Origin: Alistipes sp.
Lineage (GTDB): Bacteria; Bacteroidota; Bacteroidia; Bacteroidales; Rikenellaceae
DNA length: 64,000 nt
Assembly (NCBI GenBank): GCA_020026415.1
Contig: JAHHQL010000012.1
Span: forward strand, 1-64,000
Reading direction: 5' to 3'
Shown piece after piece: positions 8,744-18,282 of this stretch. The notes beneath the pieces were generated by a model that was not told the origin of the DNA, did no database searches, and worked only from the letters and a program-made list of their open reading frames with translations. Positions within the stretch are counted from its first letter, which is position 1; every line of letters starts with the position of its first letter. The position numbers and the translations under genes were made by a program.

Positions 8744-11700
8744 ATGTCAATTTCCAAAGACAATAAAGTAAACAACGGTTACAGTCGTATTTCGATAGGC
8801 TTGGCATCTCCCGACGAGATCCTTGCCCAATCGAGCGGTGAGGTGCTCAAGCCGGAAACCATCAACTACCGCACCTATAAGCCGGAGCGCGACGGTTTGT
8901 TCTGCGAGCGCATCTTCGGCCCGGTGAAGGACTACGAGTGCCACTGCGGTAAGTACAAGCGTATCCGTTACAAGGGTATCGTCTGCGACCGATGCGGTGT
9001 GGAGGTGACCGAGAAGAAGGTACGTCGTGAGCGTATGGGACACATCTCGCTGGTGGTTCCCGTGGTTCACATCTGGTACTTCCGTTCGCTGCCTTCGAAG
9101 ATCGGTTACCTGTTGGGTATTCCGTCGAAGAAACTTGAGGCGATCATTTACTACGAGCGTTACGTCGTCATCAATCCGGGTCTGGCTTCGGAGCAGGGCA
9201 TCGAGCGTCTGGCCACTCTTTCCGAGAAGGAGTATCTGGACGTGATCAACGCTTTGCCGAAAGGCAACCAGCAACTTGAGGACGGCAATCCCGACAAGTT
9301 TGTGGCACAGATGGGTGCCGAGGCAATCTACACCCTGCTCAAGGAGGTGGATCTCGACTCGATGTCGTACGCACTGCGTCACAAGGCGATGTCGGAGACC
9401 TCGCAGCAGCGTAAGGCCGAGGCTCTGAAGTGTCTGAACGTCGTAGAGTCGTTCCGCGCATCGAAGGGCAAGAACAAACCCGAATGGATGGTTTTGAGCG
9501 TGATCCCCGTGATTCCGCCCGAACTGCGTCCTCTGGTGCCGCTCGACGGCGGCCGTTTCGCAACGTCGGATTTGAACGACCTCTATCGTCGTGTCATCAT
9601 CCGCAACAACCGTCTGAAGCGACTCATCGAGATCAAGGCTCCTGAGGTGATCCTCCGCAACGAGAAACGTATGTTGCAGGAGGCTGTCGATTCGCTGTTC
9701 GACAACTCGCGTAAATCGAACGCCGTGAAGAACGAGTCGAACCGACCGCTGAAATCCCTGTCCGATTCGCTGAAGGGTAAGCAGGGACGTTTCCGTCAGA
9801 ACTTGCTCGGTAAACGTGTCGATTACTCGGCTCGTTCGGTCATCGTCGTAGGCCCTGAGTTGCGTATGCACGAGATGGGTATTCCGAAGGACATGGCTGC
9901 CGAGTTGTACAAGCCGTTTGTGATCCGCAAACTCATCGAGCGCGGTATCGTCAAGACGGTGAAGTCGGCAAAGAAGATTATTGATCGTAAGGATCCCGTG
10001 ATCTGGGGTATTCTGGAGAACGTCATCAAGGGTCACCCCGTATTGATGAACCGTGCTCCTACGTTGCACCGTCTGGGTATTCAGGCCTTCCAGCCCAAAC
10101 TGATCGAGGGTAAGGCAATGCAGTTGCACCCGTTGGCATGTACGGCATTCAACGCCGACTTCGATGGTGACCAGATGGCAGTCCACCTGCCTTTGGGCAA
10201 CGCAGCCGTTCTGGAAGCCCAGTTGCTGATGTTGGGTTCGCACAACGTCCTCAACCCCGCAAACGGTGCGCCTATTACGGTACCTTCGCAGGATATGGTC
10301 CTCGGTCTTTACTACATCACCAAGCCTCGTAAGGGTGTCAAGGGTGAGGGGCGCATCTTCTACGGCCCCGAAGAGACCATCATCGCCTACAACGAAGGCA
10401 AGGTCGATATCCACGCCACGGTCAAGTGTCTGGTGCGCGACCTCGACGAGGAGGGCAACCCCGTGAAGGTGATCAAGGAGACGACCGTCGGCCGTATCCT
10501 CTTCAATCAGGTTGTTCCGCAGGAGGTCGGTTACATCAACGAGGTGCTGACCAAGCGTTCTTTGCGAGACATCATTGCAGTCGTCATGAAGAAGGCAGGT
10601 GCCGACAAGGTGGCCAACTTCTTGGATGACATTAAGAATATGGGTTACCGTATGGCATTCCGCGGCGGTCTGTCGTTCAACCTCGATGCCGTGATCATCC
10701 CCGAAAACAAGGCCGCTCTTGTTCAGGAGGGTTACGATCGTGCCGATGCCATTATGGATGACTATAACATGGGTCTTATCACCAACAACGAGCGTTATAA
10801 CCAGATCATCGACGTCTGGACGAACATCAACACCAAATTGACGAAGTCCGTGATCGAGACCTTGGTCAAGAACGAGGACGGTTTCAACCCCGTTTACATG
10901 ATGCTTGATTCGGGTGCCCGTGGTTCGAAGGAGCAGATCCGTCAGTTGAGCGGTATGCGTGGTCTGATGGCGAAGCCGCAGAAATCCGGTGTCGAAGGTG
11001 GTCAGCAGGTCATCGAGAACCCGATTTTGTCGAACTTCAAGGAGGGTCTTTCGGTGTTGGAGTACTTCGTATCTACCCACGGTGCCCGTAAGGGTCTGGC
11101 AGATACCGCGTTGAAGACGGCCGATGCAGGTTACCTGACGCGCCGTCTGGTCGATGTGGCTCAGGATGTGATCGTCACCGAGGAGGATTGCGGTACGTTG
11201 CGCGGTCTGACGGCTACGGCCATCAAACGTAACGACGATATCGTACAGACGCTCTATGACCGAATCTTGGGTCGTACCGCCCTGAACGATGTGATCCACC
11301 CCCTGACCGGAGAGATTCTTTGCCATGCAGGACAGGAGATCACCGAGGCGGTCGCCGAGAAGATCGACAAGTCGCCGCTGGAGTCGGTTGAGATCCGTTC
11401 GGTACTGACGTGTGAGGCTCGTCGCGGAGTCTGCGCCAAGTGCTACGGTCGAAATCTGGCTACCGCACGTATGGTTCAGAAGGGTGAGGTTGTCGGTGTC
11501 ATCGCCGCACAGTCCATCGGCGAGCCGGGTACCCAGCTTACGCTGCGTACGTTCCACGTCGGTGGTGTCGCCGGTGGTTCGGCCGTCGAGACCAATGTCG
11601 TTTCGAAATACGAAGGTCGTCTGGAGATCGACGAGTTGCGCGTCGTGAAGAGCAAGAACTCGGCAGGCGAGCCCATCGACTTGGTGGTATCGCGTCAGTC

Positions 11701-13003
11701 GGAGTTCCGCATCGTGGATCCCAAGACCGAAATCGTACTCTATACCCACAACCTGCCTTATGGTACGATTCTCTACAAGGAGGACGGTGCCATGATCAAG
11801 AAGGGCGACATGATCTGCGAGTGGGATCCCTACAATGCAGTCATCATTGCCGAGTTTGAGGGCAAGGTCGCTTACGAGAACATCATCGAGGGTGTCACCT
11901 ATCGTGAGGAGCGTGACGAGCAGACCGGTCTTTCGGAGCGTGTCGTCATCGAGTCGAAGGATAGAACGAAGAACCCCGTGATCAAGATCGTCAATAAGGA
12001 CGGCGATGACATCAAGGCTTACAACTTGCCTGTTAATGCCCACGTGGTCGTTAAGGATAACGCCAAGATCAAGATCGGTGATATTCTGATCAAGATCCCG
12101 CGTGCCGTGGGTAAGTCGGGTGGTGATATCACCGGTGGTCTGCCTCGAGTAACCGAGTTGTTCGAGGCTCGTAACCCGTCGAACCCCGCAGTTGTATCGG
12201 AGATCGACGGTGAGGTAACCTTCGGTAAGATCAAGCGTGGTAACCGCGAGATCGTCATCACGGCCAAGGACGGCGAACAAAAACGCTATCTGGTACCGCT
12301 GTCGCGTCAGATCGTCGTACAGGAGAACGACTACGTCCGTGCGGGCGAAGCCCTTTCGGACGGTGCCATCACTCCGGCCGACATCCTGAACATCCTCGGT
12401 CCCACGAAGGTACAGGAGTATATCGTAAACGAGGTACAGGAGGTTTACCGTATGCAGGGTGTGAAGATCAACGACAAGCACTTCGAGGTGATCGTTCGCC
12501 AGATGATGTGCAAGGTCAAGATCGAGGATCCGGGCGATACGCGCTTCTTCGAGGATCAGATCATTGACAAGTGGGAGTTCATGGATGTCAATGACGCACT
12601 CTACGACAAGGTGGTTGTCACCGATGCCGGCGATTCGCAGTCGTTGCAGCCCGGACAGATCATCTCGCTGCGTAAGTTGCGCGATGAAAATTCGAGCCTG
12701 CGCCGCCGTGATCTGAAGCCTGTTCAGGTGCGCGACATCATCCCCGCCACTTCGACGCAGGTGCTTCAGGGTATCACCCGCGCCGCATTGCAGACGTCGA
12801 GTTTCATCTCGGCCGCATCGTTCCAAGAGACCACCAAGGTCTTGAACGAGGCTGCAATTCAGGCCAAGATCGATCCGTTGGAGAACTTGAAGGAGAATGT
12901 GATCTGCGGACACCTGATCCCCGGTGGTACGGGTCTTCCCGAATACGAGCGACTGATCGTTGCGTCGAAAAACGACATGGCAGCGATGAAATCAGCCGAG
13001 TAA
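8744..13003 (+). CDS. rpoC: DNA-directed RNA polymerase subunit beta'
   Basis: RpoC (1419 aa) carries the active-site aspartates in NADFDGDQMAVHLP (about residue 471). An N-terminal zinc-binding region CHCGKYKRIRYKGIVCDRCG (about residues 66-85) and a second zinc site in CEARRGVCAKCYG (about 893-905) are intact, and the bridge/trigger region has QLTLRTFHVGGVA. The gene closes the operon and a strong terminator follows 16 bp after the stop codon. Confidence 0.98.
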   Translation: MSISKDNKVNNGYSRISIGLASPDEILAQSSGEVLKPETINYRTYKPERDGLFCERIFGPVKDYECHCGKYKRIRYKGIVCDRCGVEVTEKKVRRERMGHISLVVPVVHIWYFRSLPSKIGYLLGIPSKKLEAIIYYERYVVINPGLASEQGIERLATLSEKEYLDVINALPKGNQQLEDGNPDKFVAQMGAEAIYTLLKEVDLDSMSYALRHKAMSETSQQRKAEALKCLNVVESFRASKGKNKPEWMVLSVIPVIPPELRPLVPLDGGRFATSDLNDLYRRVIIRNNRLKRLIEIKAPEVILRNEKRMLQEAVDSLFDNSRKSNAVKNESNRPLKSLSDSLKGKQGRFRQNLLGKRVDYSARSVIVVGPELRMHEMGIPKDMAAELYKPFVIRKLIERGIVKTVKSAKKIIDRKDPVIWGILENVIKGHPVLMNRAPTLHRLGIQAFQPKLIEGKAMQLHPLACTAFNADFDGDQMAVHLPLGNAAVLEAQLLMLGSHNVLNPANGAPITVPSQDMVLGLYYITKPRKGVKGEGRIFYGPEETIIAYNEGKVDIHATVKCLVRDLDEEGNPVKVIKETTVGRILFNQVVPQEVGYINEVLTKRSLRDIIAVVMKKAGADKVANFLDDIKNMGYRMAFRGGLSFNLDAVIIPENKAALVQEGYDRADAIMDDYNMGLITNNERYNQIIDVWTNINTKLTKSVIETLVKNEDGFNPVYMMLDSGARGSKEQIRQLSGMRGLMAKPQKSGVEGGQQVIENPILSNFKEGLSVLEYFVSTHGARKGLADTALKTADAGYLTRRLVDVAQDVIVTEEDCGTLRGLTATAIKRNDDIVQTLYDRILGRTALNDVIHPLTGEILCHAGQEITEAVAEKIDKSPLESVEIRSVLTCEARRGVCAKCYGRNLATARMVQKGEVVGVIAAQSIGEPGTQLTLRTFHVGGVAGGSAVETNVVSKYEGRLEIDELRVVKSKNSAGEPIDLVVSRQSEFRIVDPKTEIVLYTHNLPYGTILYKEDGAMIKKGDMICEWDPYNAVIIAEFEGKVAYENIIEGVTYREERDEQTGLSERVVIESKDRTKNPVIKIVNKDGDDIKAYNLPVNAHVVVKDNAKIKIGDILIKIPRAVGKSGGDITGGLPRVTELFEARNPSNPAVVSEIDGEVTFGKIKRGNREIVITAKDGEQKRYLVPLSRQIVVQENDYVRAGEALSDGAITPADILNILGPTKVQEYIVNEVQEVYRMQGVKINDKHFEVIVRQMMCKVKIEDPGDTRFFEDQIIDKWEFMDVNDALYDKVVVTDAGDSQSLQPGQIISLRKLRDENSSLRRRDLKPVQVRDIIPATSTQVLQGITRAALQTSSFISAASFQETTKVLNEAAIQAKIDPLENLKENVICGHLIPGGTGLPEYERLIVASKNDMAAMKSAE

Positions 13004-13018
13004 TCCGTTATAAACGTC

Positions 13019-13054
13019 AAAACCGCCTTCCCGAATCGGGGAGGCGGTTTTTTT
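13019..13054 (+). terminator. Rho-independent terminator of the rpoBC operon
   Basis: The arms AAACCGCCT (13020-13028) and AGGCGGTTT (13042-13050), with further G-C pairs inside, are followed directly by a run of T. This is a textbook intrinsic terminator. Confidence 0.92.
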
Positions 13055-13191
13055 GTGCCTTGTGCGAACGGGAATATTGCCCGAAATCTGCAATTGAGAT
13101 TCGGGTAAAGATGTTCTTTCGGAAGAGGCGGATGGCTCCGGGAAAGATGTGCCGAAAGGCTGATCGGATATGCGACCGGCCGGATTGAAGT

Positions 13192-13213
13192 AAAAAGGAG
13201 GGGAAACCCCTCA
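13192..13213 (-). terminator. Terminator of the recF-DUF721 operon
   Basis: Read on the minus strand, GAGGGG-TTT-CCCCTC (13198-13212) is followed by CTTTTTA. It lies 34 bp past the end of the DUF721 gene. The remaining sequence between the two converging operons (13055-13190) shows no gene. Confidence 0.75.
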
Positions 13214-13246
13214 CCCGATTGTGTCGAAAGAGGATTCGGACGCGCT

Positions 13247-13537
13247 TTAGCGGATGATGATGCTGTTTATCAGACGCAGCCCCGAACGGCGGTTGATTTC
13301 GTCCCGAAGGGCATCGCGCTGGAAGAACAATTCGGAGCGGAGGACGCTCGAACGCACACGCACGAAGAGTATGTGTCGCTCCAGACGCAATTCGGTGGTT
13401 TCCGCCGCCGCATAATCCCCCACGATGCCGCGCCACGTGTCGGGCAGTTTGCCTTCGGCGACTTTGGCGGCGATGTAGGGGCGTTTGAAAAATTCGTCGA
13501 GCAGATCGCCCATCAAAAGGGTCTTGGTACGTCTCAT
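13247..13537 (-). CDS. DUF721 family protein (DciA-like)
   Basis: A 96-aa protein with the DUF721 pattern: N-terminal helices (GDLLDEFFKRPYIAAKV), a conserved W (LPDTWRGIVGDYAAAETTEL), then a beta-rich part with LFVRVRSSVLRSELFFQRDA. The family is related to DciA, which helps load the replicative helicase in bacteria lacking DnaC. Its ATG overlaps the recF stop codon (ATGA), so the two are translationally coupled, which fits a DNA-replication role. The exact function here is inferred. Confidence 0.85.
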   Translation of the reverse strand: MRRTKTLLMGDLLDEFFKRPYIAAKVAEGKLPDTWRGIVGDYAAAETTELRLERHILFVRVRSSVLRSELFFQRDALRDEINRRSGLRLINSIIIR

Positions 13538-14673
13538 TGTGCTTCGGTGTTGAGGTCGGAAAGAGTCGTTTCGCGCGGTTCGGAGAGGGTTGTCACCGCT
13601 CCTTCGCCCACGGAAAAAAGGGCGTAGTCATCGCCCGTGCGATCGAGGATCGAACGCAGACGGGTGGCGTTGCAGTCGGTGATGAAGATCTGTCCGAAGG
13701 CATCGCCCCGAACCAGACGCAGCAACTGTTCCACGCGCGAGGAGTCCAACTTGTCGAACAGATCGTCCAACAGGAGAATGGGACGTTCGCCCGTCTCTTT
13801 TGCCACGACGGCATATTGCGCCAACTTGAGGGCGATGAGAAACGATTTCTGCTGTCCCTGCGAGCCGTATTTGCGCAAAGGGTAGCCGCCGATGCGGAGC
13901 GTGAGGTCGTCGCGGTGAATGCCTGCCGTGGTAAATTCGCAGATCAGATCCTTCGGCCGGGATTCTTGCAAAATCTCTGCAAAGGGACGTTCGTTGAGTT
14001 CCGATTTGTAGAGGAGTTCGACCTCCTCGCGATCGCCCGAAAGCGTGCGGTAGTACTCTGCAACGAGCGGTTTCAAACGGTTGGTGAACTCGGTGCGTGC
14101 GGCGTGAATCCGCGTGCCGTGTTCCGAGAGCTGCATGTCGTAAATTTCGAGGATCGAGGGATCGGGGTGTATCTTTAAAAGGCGGTTGCGCTCCGCCAGA
14201 ACGGCGTTGTAGCGCATCACGGCGTTCAGATAGGGGCGATCCAACTGCGATATGAAGGCATTGAGGTAGCGGCGGCGTTCTTCTGCCGTGTCGCTGATCA
14301 GAGCCGAATCGGCGGGCGAAACGATCACCGCGGGGATCAGTCCCACATGATCCGACAGGCGTTCGTACTCCTTGCCGTTGCGTTTGAGCACCTTGCCTGT
14401 TTTGCGCGAATAGGCGCAGGTGACGGTCTCGGTTTTCCGGCTTTCGGACAGGTATTGTCCCTCGACCATGAAGAAATCCTCCCCGTGGCGGATGCTCTGT
14501 CCGTCGGTCATCTGAAGCGATGATTTGCACATCGACAAATAATAGACCGCATCCATCAGATTGGTCTTGCCCGCACCGTTGTCACCGACCATGCAATTGA
14601 TGCCGTTGCAGAGGGTTAGTTGTTCGGAAGCGATGTTTTTGAAGTTTACGAGGGTTAATTTTCTCAAACGCAT
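13534..14673 (-). CDS. recF: DNA replication and repair protein RecF
   Basis: RecF (379 aa) is an SMC-like ATPase that loads RecA at gapped DNA with RecO and RecR. It has Walker A GDNGAGKTNLMDA near residue 30, an ABC signature-like GSQGQQKSF (about residue 292) and Walker B PILLLDDLFDKLD (about 319). A longer reading frame begins 11 codons upstream, but MRLRKLTLVNFKNI is the family start. A TAnnTTTG promoter lies only four bases before the ATG. It is the first gene of a two-gene unit. Confidence 0.95.
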   Translation of the reverse strand: MRLRKLTLVNFKNIASEQLTLCNGINCMVGDNGAGKTNLMDAVYYLSMCKSSLQMTDGQSIRHGEDFFMVEGQYLSESRKTETVTCAYSRKTGKVLKRNGKEYERLSDHVGLIPAVIVSPADSALISDTAEERRRYLNAFISQLDRPYLNAVMRYNAVLAERNRLLKIHPDPSILEIYDMQLSEHGTRIHAARTEFTNRLKPLVAEYYRTLSGDREEVELLYKSELNERPFAEILQESRPKDLICEFTTAGIHRDDLTLRIGGYPLRKYGSQGQQKSFLIALKLAQYAVVAKETGERPILLLDDLFDKLDSSRVEQLLRLVRGDAFGQIFITDCNATRLRSILDRTGDDYALFSVGEGAVTTLSEPRETTLSDLNTEAQ

Positions 14674-14677
14674 AGCA

Positions 14678-14685
14678 CAAAGGTA
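14678..14685 (-). promoter_or_regulatory. TAnnTTTG element of recF (possibly leaderless)
   Basis: On the minus strand TACCTTTG ends four bases before the recF ATG. Since Bacteroidetes transcripts usually start a few bases downstream of this element, the mRNA may start at or next to the start codon. No good -33 element was found at 19-21 nt. Confidence 0.5.
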
Positions 14686-14705
14686 TAAAAAAATCCAAGA
14701 CGGCA

Positions 14706-14735
14706 TTGCACATTCTGAATAGTTTTGTATCTTTG
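14706..14735 (+). promoter_or_regulatory. Bacteroidetes promoter for the TPR-ribH unit
   Basis: TTG (14706-14708), 19 nt, then TATCTTTG (14728-14735). This matches the sigma-ABfr consensus fully. It lies 43 bp before the TPR gene and back-to-back with the recF promoter. Confidence 0.85.
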
Positions 14736-14778
14736 CAAACTAACATACTGAAAATATAAACTAAAAAAATATCTCTTT

Positions 14779-15462
14779 ATGGCAAAGCAACATGCTGCCG
14801 AGCAAGAAGTTCTCGGCGAAGCAATGGACAAGACCGAACTCTTCTTCGAGAAGAACGGTCGTAAACTGACCTACATTTTCATCGCACTTCTGGTTGTTGC
14901 CGGAATCGTTTTCGGTTACCGCAGTCTGATCATGCAGCCCCGCGAGGCGCGTGCTGCCGAGATGATCGCAGGAGCCCAGAATCGTTTCGATGTGGAGAAC
15001 CCCGACTTTGCACTGGCTTTGAACGGCGACGAGGCTGCCGCAGGTTTCCTTATGGTGATCGACGAGTATGGATCGACCGCATCGGGCAACCTCGCAAAGC
15101 ATTATGCCGGTATCTGCTACCTGCGCATGGGCGATTTCGAGAACGCCGCCAAATATCTGGCCATGTATTCGCCCGTTGATGGTATCCCCGGTCAGTTGGT
15201 CAATGCACAGAACCTCGGTTTGCAGGGTGATGCAGCCGTCGAGTTGAAGAAACTCCCTGAGGCCGTTCGTTTCTATCGTGATGCCGCCAAGATTTCGGAT
15301 AACGATCTGACTTCGCCTCTTTATCTGCGCAAGGCCGCTCTGGTTGAACTCTCGCTGGGCAACATGGAATCGGCAAAGGGCTATTTGCAGTCGATCATGG
15401 ATAACTATCCTGCTTCGCAGGTTGCCCGTGATGCCGAGAAGATGATGGGCGAGGTGAAATAA
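14779..15462 (+). CDS. Tetratricopeptide-repeat inner-membrane protein (YfgM-like)
   Basis: The 227-aa protein has a cytoplasmic N-terminus, one transmembrane helix (about residues 31-48, YIFIALLVVAGIVFGYRS), then TPR-like helical repeats (AKHYAGICYLRMGDFENAAK and a later LRKAALVELSLGNMESAKGY). This layout resembles the YfgM ancillary SecYEG subunit, a single-pass TPR protein. The resemblance is by architecture only; function is inferred. It is first in a unit with ribH, 10 bp downstream, driven by a perfect promoter. Confidence 0.8.
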   Translation: MAKQHAAEQEVLGEAMDKTELFFEKNGRKLTYIFIALLVVAGIVFGYRSLIMQPREARAAEMIAGAQNRFDVENPDFALALNGDEAAAGFLMVIDEYGSTASGNLAKHYAGICYLRMGDFENAAKYLAMYSPVDGIPGQLVNAQNLGLQGDAAVELKKLPEAVRFYRDAAKISDNDLTSPLYLRKAALVELSLGNMESAKGYLQSIMDNYPASQVARDAEKMMGEVK

Positions 15463-15472
15463 TTGATCGGCG

Positions 15473-16003
15473 ATGATTACCAAGAAACATAATCTTTCGG
15501 AATTGACTGCTCCGCTGCCTTCGGCCGGGGACATGCGTTTCGGCATTGTCGTGGCCGAGTGGAACCGCGAGATTACCGAAGCCCTGCTGGAGGGTGCCGT
15601 GCGCACGCTTCGTGCGGCCGGTTGTCCGGAGATGAACATCCACATCAAGTATGTTCCCGGTACGTTTGAACTGCCGCTCGGCGCACAGTTCTTCGCCGAA
15701 TATACCGATGTCGATGCCGTGATCGCATTGGGCTGTGTGGTTCAGGGAGATACGCGTCACTTCGATTTCATCTGTCAGGGTTGCACACAGGGCATCATGC
15801 AACTGCAACAGCAGTGGAACATGCCGATCGCCTTCGGGGTGCTGACCGTGAACGACATGCAGCAGGCTTTGGATCGTGCCGGAGGCAAACACGGCAACAA
15901 AGGTGACGAGGCCGCCGCTGCCGCCATCCAGATGGTCAAGATGCAGATCGACATGGAGGCCGAATCGCCCGAACACGATGTCGATCGACGCAAGGTGAAC
16001 TAA
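15473..16003 (+). CDS. ribH: 6,7-dimethyl-8-ribityllumazine synthase
   Basis: RibH (176 aa) condenses 5-amino-6-ribitylaminouracil with 3,4-dihydroxybutanone 4-phosphate, the penultimate step of riboflavin synthesis, as an icosahedral or pentameric enzyme. Visible signatures are VVAEWNREITEALLEGA, YVPGTFELPLGAQFF and ALGCVVQGDTRHFDFIC, including the catalytic His. The C-terminus carries a GNKGDEAAAAAIQM segment typical of the family. No FMN riboswitch is seen upstream. Confidence 0.97.
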   Translation: MITKKHNLSELTAPLPSAGDMRFGIVVAEWNREITEALLEGAVRTLRAAGCPEMNIHIKYVPGTFELPLGAQFFAEYTDVDAVIALGCVVQGDTRHFDFICQGCTQGIMQLQQQWNMPIAFGVLTVNDMQQALDRAGGKHGNKGDEAAAAAIQMVKMQIDMEAESPEHDVDRRKVN

Positions 16004-16029
16004 TCTCAGGTCGCATGCCTTTCCCGTAT

Positions 16030-16058
16030 AACGGATCTGTCCGAAAAGACAGATCCGT
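16030..16058 (+). terminator. Terminator after ribH
   Basis: AACGGATCTGTC pairs with GACAGATCCGTT across a small loop and is followed by a T8 run. Confidence 0.9.
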
Positions 16059-16635
16059 TTTTTTTGTGCGGAGGAGAAGAAAGCGGGGAGTCCGGTGCGG
16101 AAAAGCGAATGTGTTTCCCCGACCTCTTGGGGGGCGGCGTGAAACGTGTGACGCGATCCGTTGCCCTTTTTGAACCTGTCGCTCGTCTCCGCTTGGAAAA
16201 CATCCGCAAATGCTTTGTCCGAAATTCGCATGTGCCTGCTTCTTTCTTGGAAAACTTCTCTGCCTTGGGTTCGGGGCGGTAGGATCTTTTTATAGGCGGG
16301 AGGCGGCTGCTTCTTTCCAAGAATCCGTCTTCGCCTGTCCGAAATTCAGCCTTTCGTCACCCGAAACTTGCCCGTTGGGAGTTCGGGGAAGGGTTGATCT
16401 TGAGGCGGAGGAGAAATTGATCTTCTGCCTATCCTGACCCTGCATGCAATTTCGTTTTTGGGGGCTTGAATCTCTGCCTTGTCCGCCCGAAGCACTCTGA
16501 AAACTTCACCGTCCCGATCCCCGATATCTTCTTCTCCGCCCGAAAATGCTATCGCTTCTGCGTCGGAAAACTCCGCCCTTTCCCGCACCGGTGATCCCCC
16601 GCCCCCGAATGCGGAAAATAGTCTGCTCGAAATAT
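16059..16635 (+). other. Long intergenic stretch, no supported gene
   Basis: About 580 bp between the ribH terminator and the lnt promoter. Short reading frames exist in several frames but none has a recognisable domain or a sensible start. TGTCCGAAATTC occurs twice, about 120 bp apart (near 16217 and 16337), and GCTTCTTTC also recurs, so it may hold decayed repeats or an untranslated element. Confidence 0.5.
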
Positions 16636-16666
16636 TTTGAATATTCGAGGGCTTTGAGTACATTTG
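16636..16666 (+). promoter_or_regulatory. Bacteroidetes promoter of lnt
   Basis: TTTG (16636-16639), 19 nt, then TACATTTG (16659-16666): a complete sigma-ABfr consensus 21 bp before the lnt ATG. Confidence 0.87.
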
Positions 16667-16687
16667 CAAGGATAAAACATACCGTTC

Positions 16688-18268
16688 ATGTTACTTAGAT
16701 TTGCGGCTGCAGTCTTATCGGCACTTTTGCTCGCTTCGGGATGGCTCTCGATGACGGGTCTCACACTGCCGGTGGCATTTGTTCCTTTGCTGAGGATCAG
16801 TGCATCATACGGTTCCGCACGACGCGATTGGTGGGGAATGTTCTTTTGGGCGGCTTTGACGTTTGCCCTGTGGAACATATTCACCGTGTGGTGGATCTGG
16901 TTCGCCACCCCCGTAGGCCCCCCTGCCGCAACACTGGCATCGACCACACTCAACATGATTGCCTTCATGTTGTTTCATTCCGTTTCAAAACACGCTCCGA
17001 AAGCCTTGGCCTATACGACACTGGCGGCTTCGTGGATTGCCACCGAGTACTGGTACACGGTCGGTGATTTCTCGTGGCCGTGGCTGATCTTGGGCAACGG
17101 CTTTTCGCACGATGTGTGGGCGGTGCAGTGGTACGAATATACGGGTGTGTTCGGCGGTTCGCTGTGGGTGCTTCTCTCGAATATCTGCATCTATGAAGCC
17201 GTCTTCAACCGCTCTGCAAAACGCATCGTTTTGGCTGCGGCGGTCGTTGTCGTGCCGATCTTCTGGTCGCTCGGTCTGTGGAGCACGTGGACGGAACCCG
17301 AAAAGAAGGTGCGCGTGGGCATCATCCAACCCAATGTCGATTGCTACGATAAATTTGCGGGCGACAAACGCCGTCAGGAGGAGAATATCCTCGACCTTTT
17401 GAAGGATGTGCCCGATGATGTCCGCTATATTTTCCTGCCCGAAACCGCCGTGCCGCATTCCTACTGGGAACCCGCCCTGTCGCAGTATCCGGGTGAGGAT
17501 CTGAAGGCGGCCTTCTGGTCGGAACTGACCGATTCCTTGAAAAAACAACATCCCGATGCCATTCTGGTGACGGGGGCCAATACGCTGGTGTATTATACAC
17601 CGGGACACGAGTCCGAAACGGCACGCAACAATCCCTATGTGGGTTGGTATGACCATTATAACGCGGCGGTGGGTCTGACGGCGGACGGCGGCCTGCAAAT
17701 CCACCACAAGGGACGGCTCGTGATCGGAGTGGAGAAGACTCCGATGCCGTGGTTGTTCCGTGCGCTCGAATTTCTGGTGATCGACTTGGGCGGGACGCTC
17801 GGTCAGATCGGTCAGGGCGAACACGGTACGGCCTTCGCGTTCGACGGCGTGAAGTTCGGCCCCGCAATTTGCTATGAAGGACTCTATGGCGATTTCTACG
17901 GCGGATTTGTCCGTCGCGGGGCGCAGTTCATGTCCATTATTTCAAACGACGGCTGGTGGCGTGACACCCCCGGCTACAAACACCTGTTTACCATATCGCG
18001 TCTGCGTGCCGTCGAGCACCGCCGTGCCATTGCCCGCTCGGCCAATACGGGGCGTTCGGGATTTATCACGGCACGGGGCGACATTCGTGAAACGCTCGGA
18101 TGGGAGAAGCGCGGTGTGCTGACAGCCGATGTGGCGTTGTGTGACCGGGAAACGTTCTATACCCGTCACGGCGACTACTTGGGGCGCATTTCGGAGTATC
18201 TGATGCTCCTTTCGGTGCTGTACTATGTCGCCTATCGCTTTAAAAAGAAGAATTACCTCGTACAATAA
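16688..18268 (+). CDS. lnt: Apolipoprotein N-acyltransferase
   Basis: Lnt (526 aa) adds the third acyl chain to lipoproteins in the inner membrane. The N-terminal half has about six hydrophobic helices. The C-terminal half is a nitrilase-fold domain with a recognisable catalytic triad: Glu in FLPETAVPH (about residue 258), Lys in EKTPMPW (about 356), and Cys in GPAICYEGLYG (about 397). It fits the lipoprotein-rich envelope suggested by nearby genes. folC follows 14 bp downstream. Confidence 0.95.
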   Translation: MLLRFAAAVLSALLLASGWLSMTGLTLPVAFVPLLRISASYGSARRDWWGMFFWAALTFALWNIFTVWWIWFATPVGPPAATLASTTLNMIAFMLFHSVSKHAPKALAYTTLAASWIATEYWYTVGDFSWPWLILGNGFSHDVWAVQWYEYTGVFGGSLWVLLSNICIYEAVFNRSAKRIVLAAAVVVVPIFWSLGLWSTWTEPEKKVRVGIIQPNVDCYDKFAGDKRRQEENILDLLKDVPDDVRYIFLPETAVPHSYWEPALSQYPGEDLKAAFWSELTDSLKKQHPDAILVTGANTLVYYTPGHESETARNNPYVGWYDHYNAAVGLTADGGLQIHHKGRLVIGVEKTPMPWLFRALEFLVIDLGGTLGQIGQGEHGTAFAFDGVKFGPAICYEGLYGDFYGGFVRRGAQFMSIISNDGWWRDTPGYKHLFTISRLRAVEHRRAIARSANTGRSGFITARGDIRETLGWEKRGVLTADVALCDRETFYTRHGDYLGRISEYLMLLSVLYYVAYRFKKKNYLVQ

Positions 18269-18282
18269 AATCACAACCCTGT

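Noticed and set aside
5371..12913. Very long open frames on the minus strand opposite rpoB (1134 codons) and rpoC (1388 codons)
   Set aside because: They mirror the codon pattern of highly expressed, strongly conserved genes on the plus strand, have no recognisable domains and no promoter; they are shadows.
15500..16003. Riboswitch upstream of ribH
   Set aside because: ribH follows the TPR gene by 10 bp; there is no room for, and no trace of, an FMN element.
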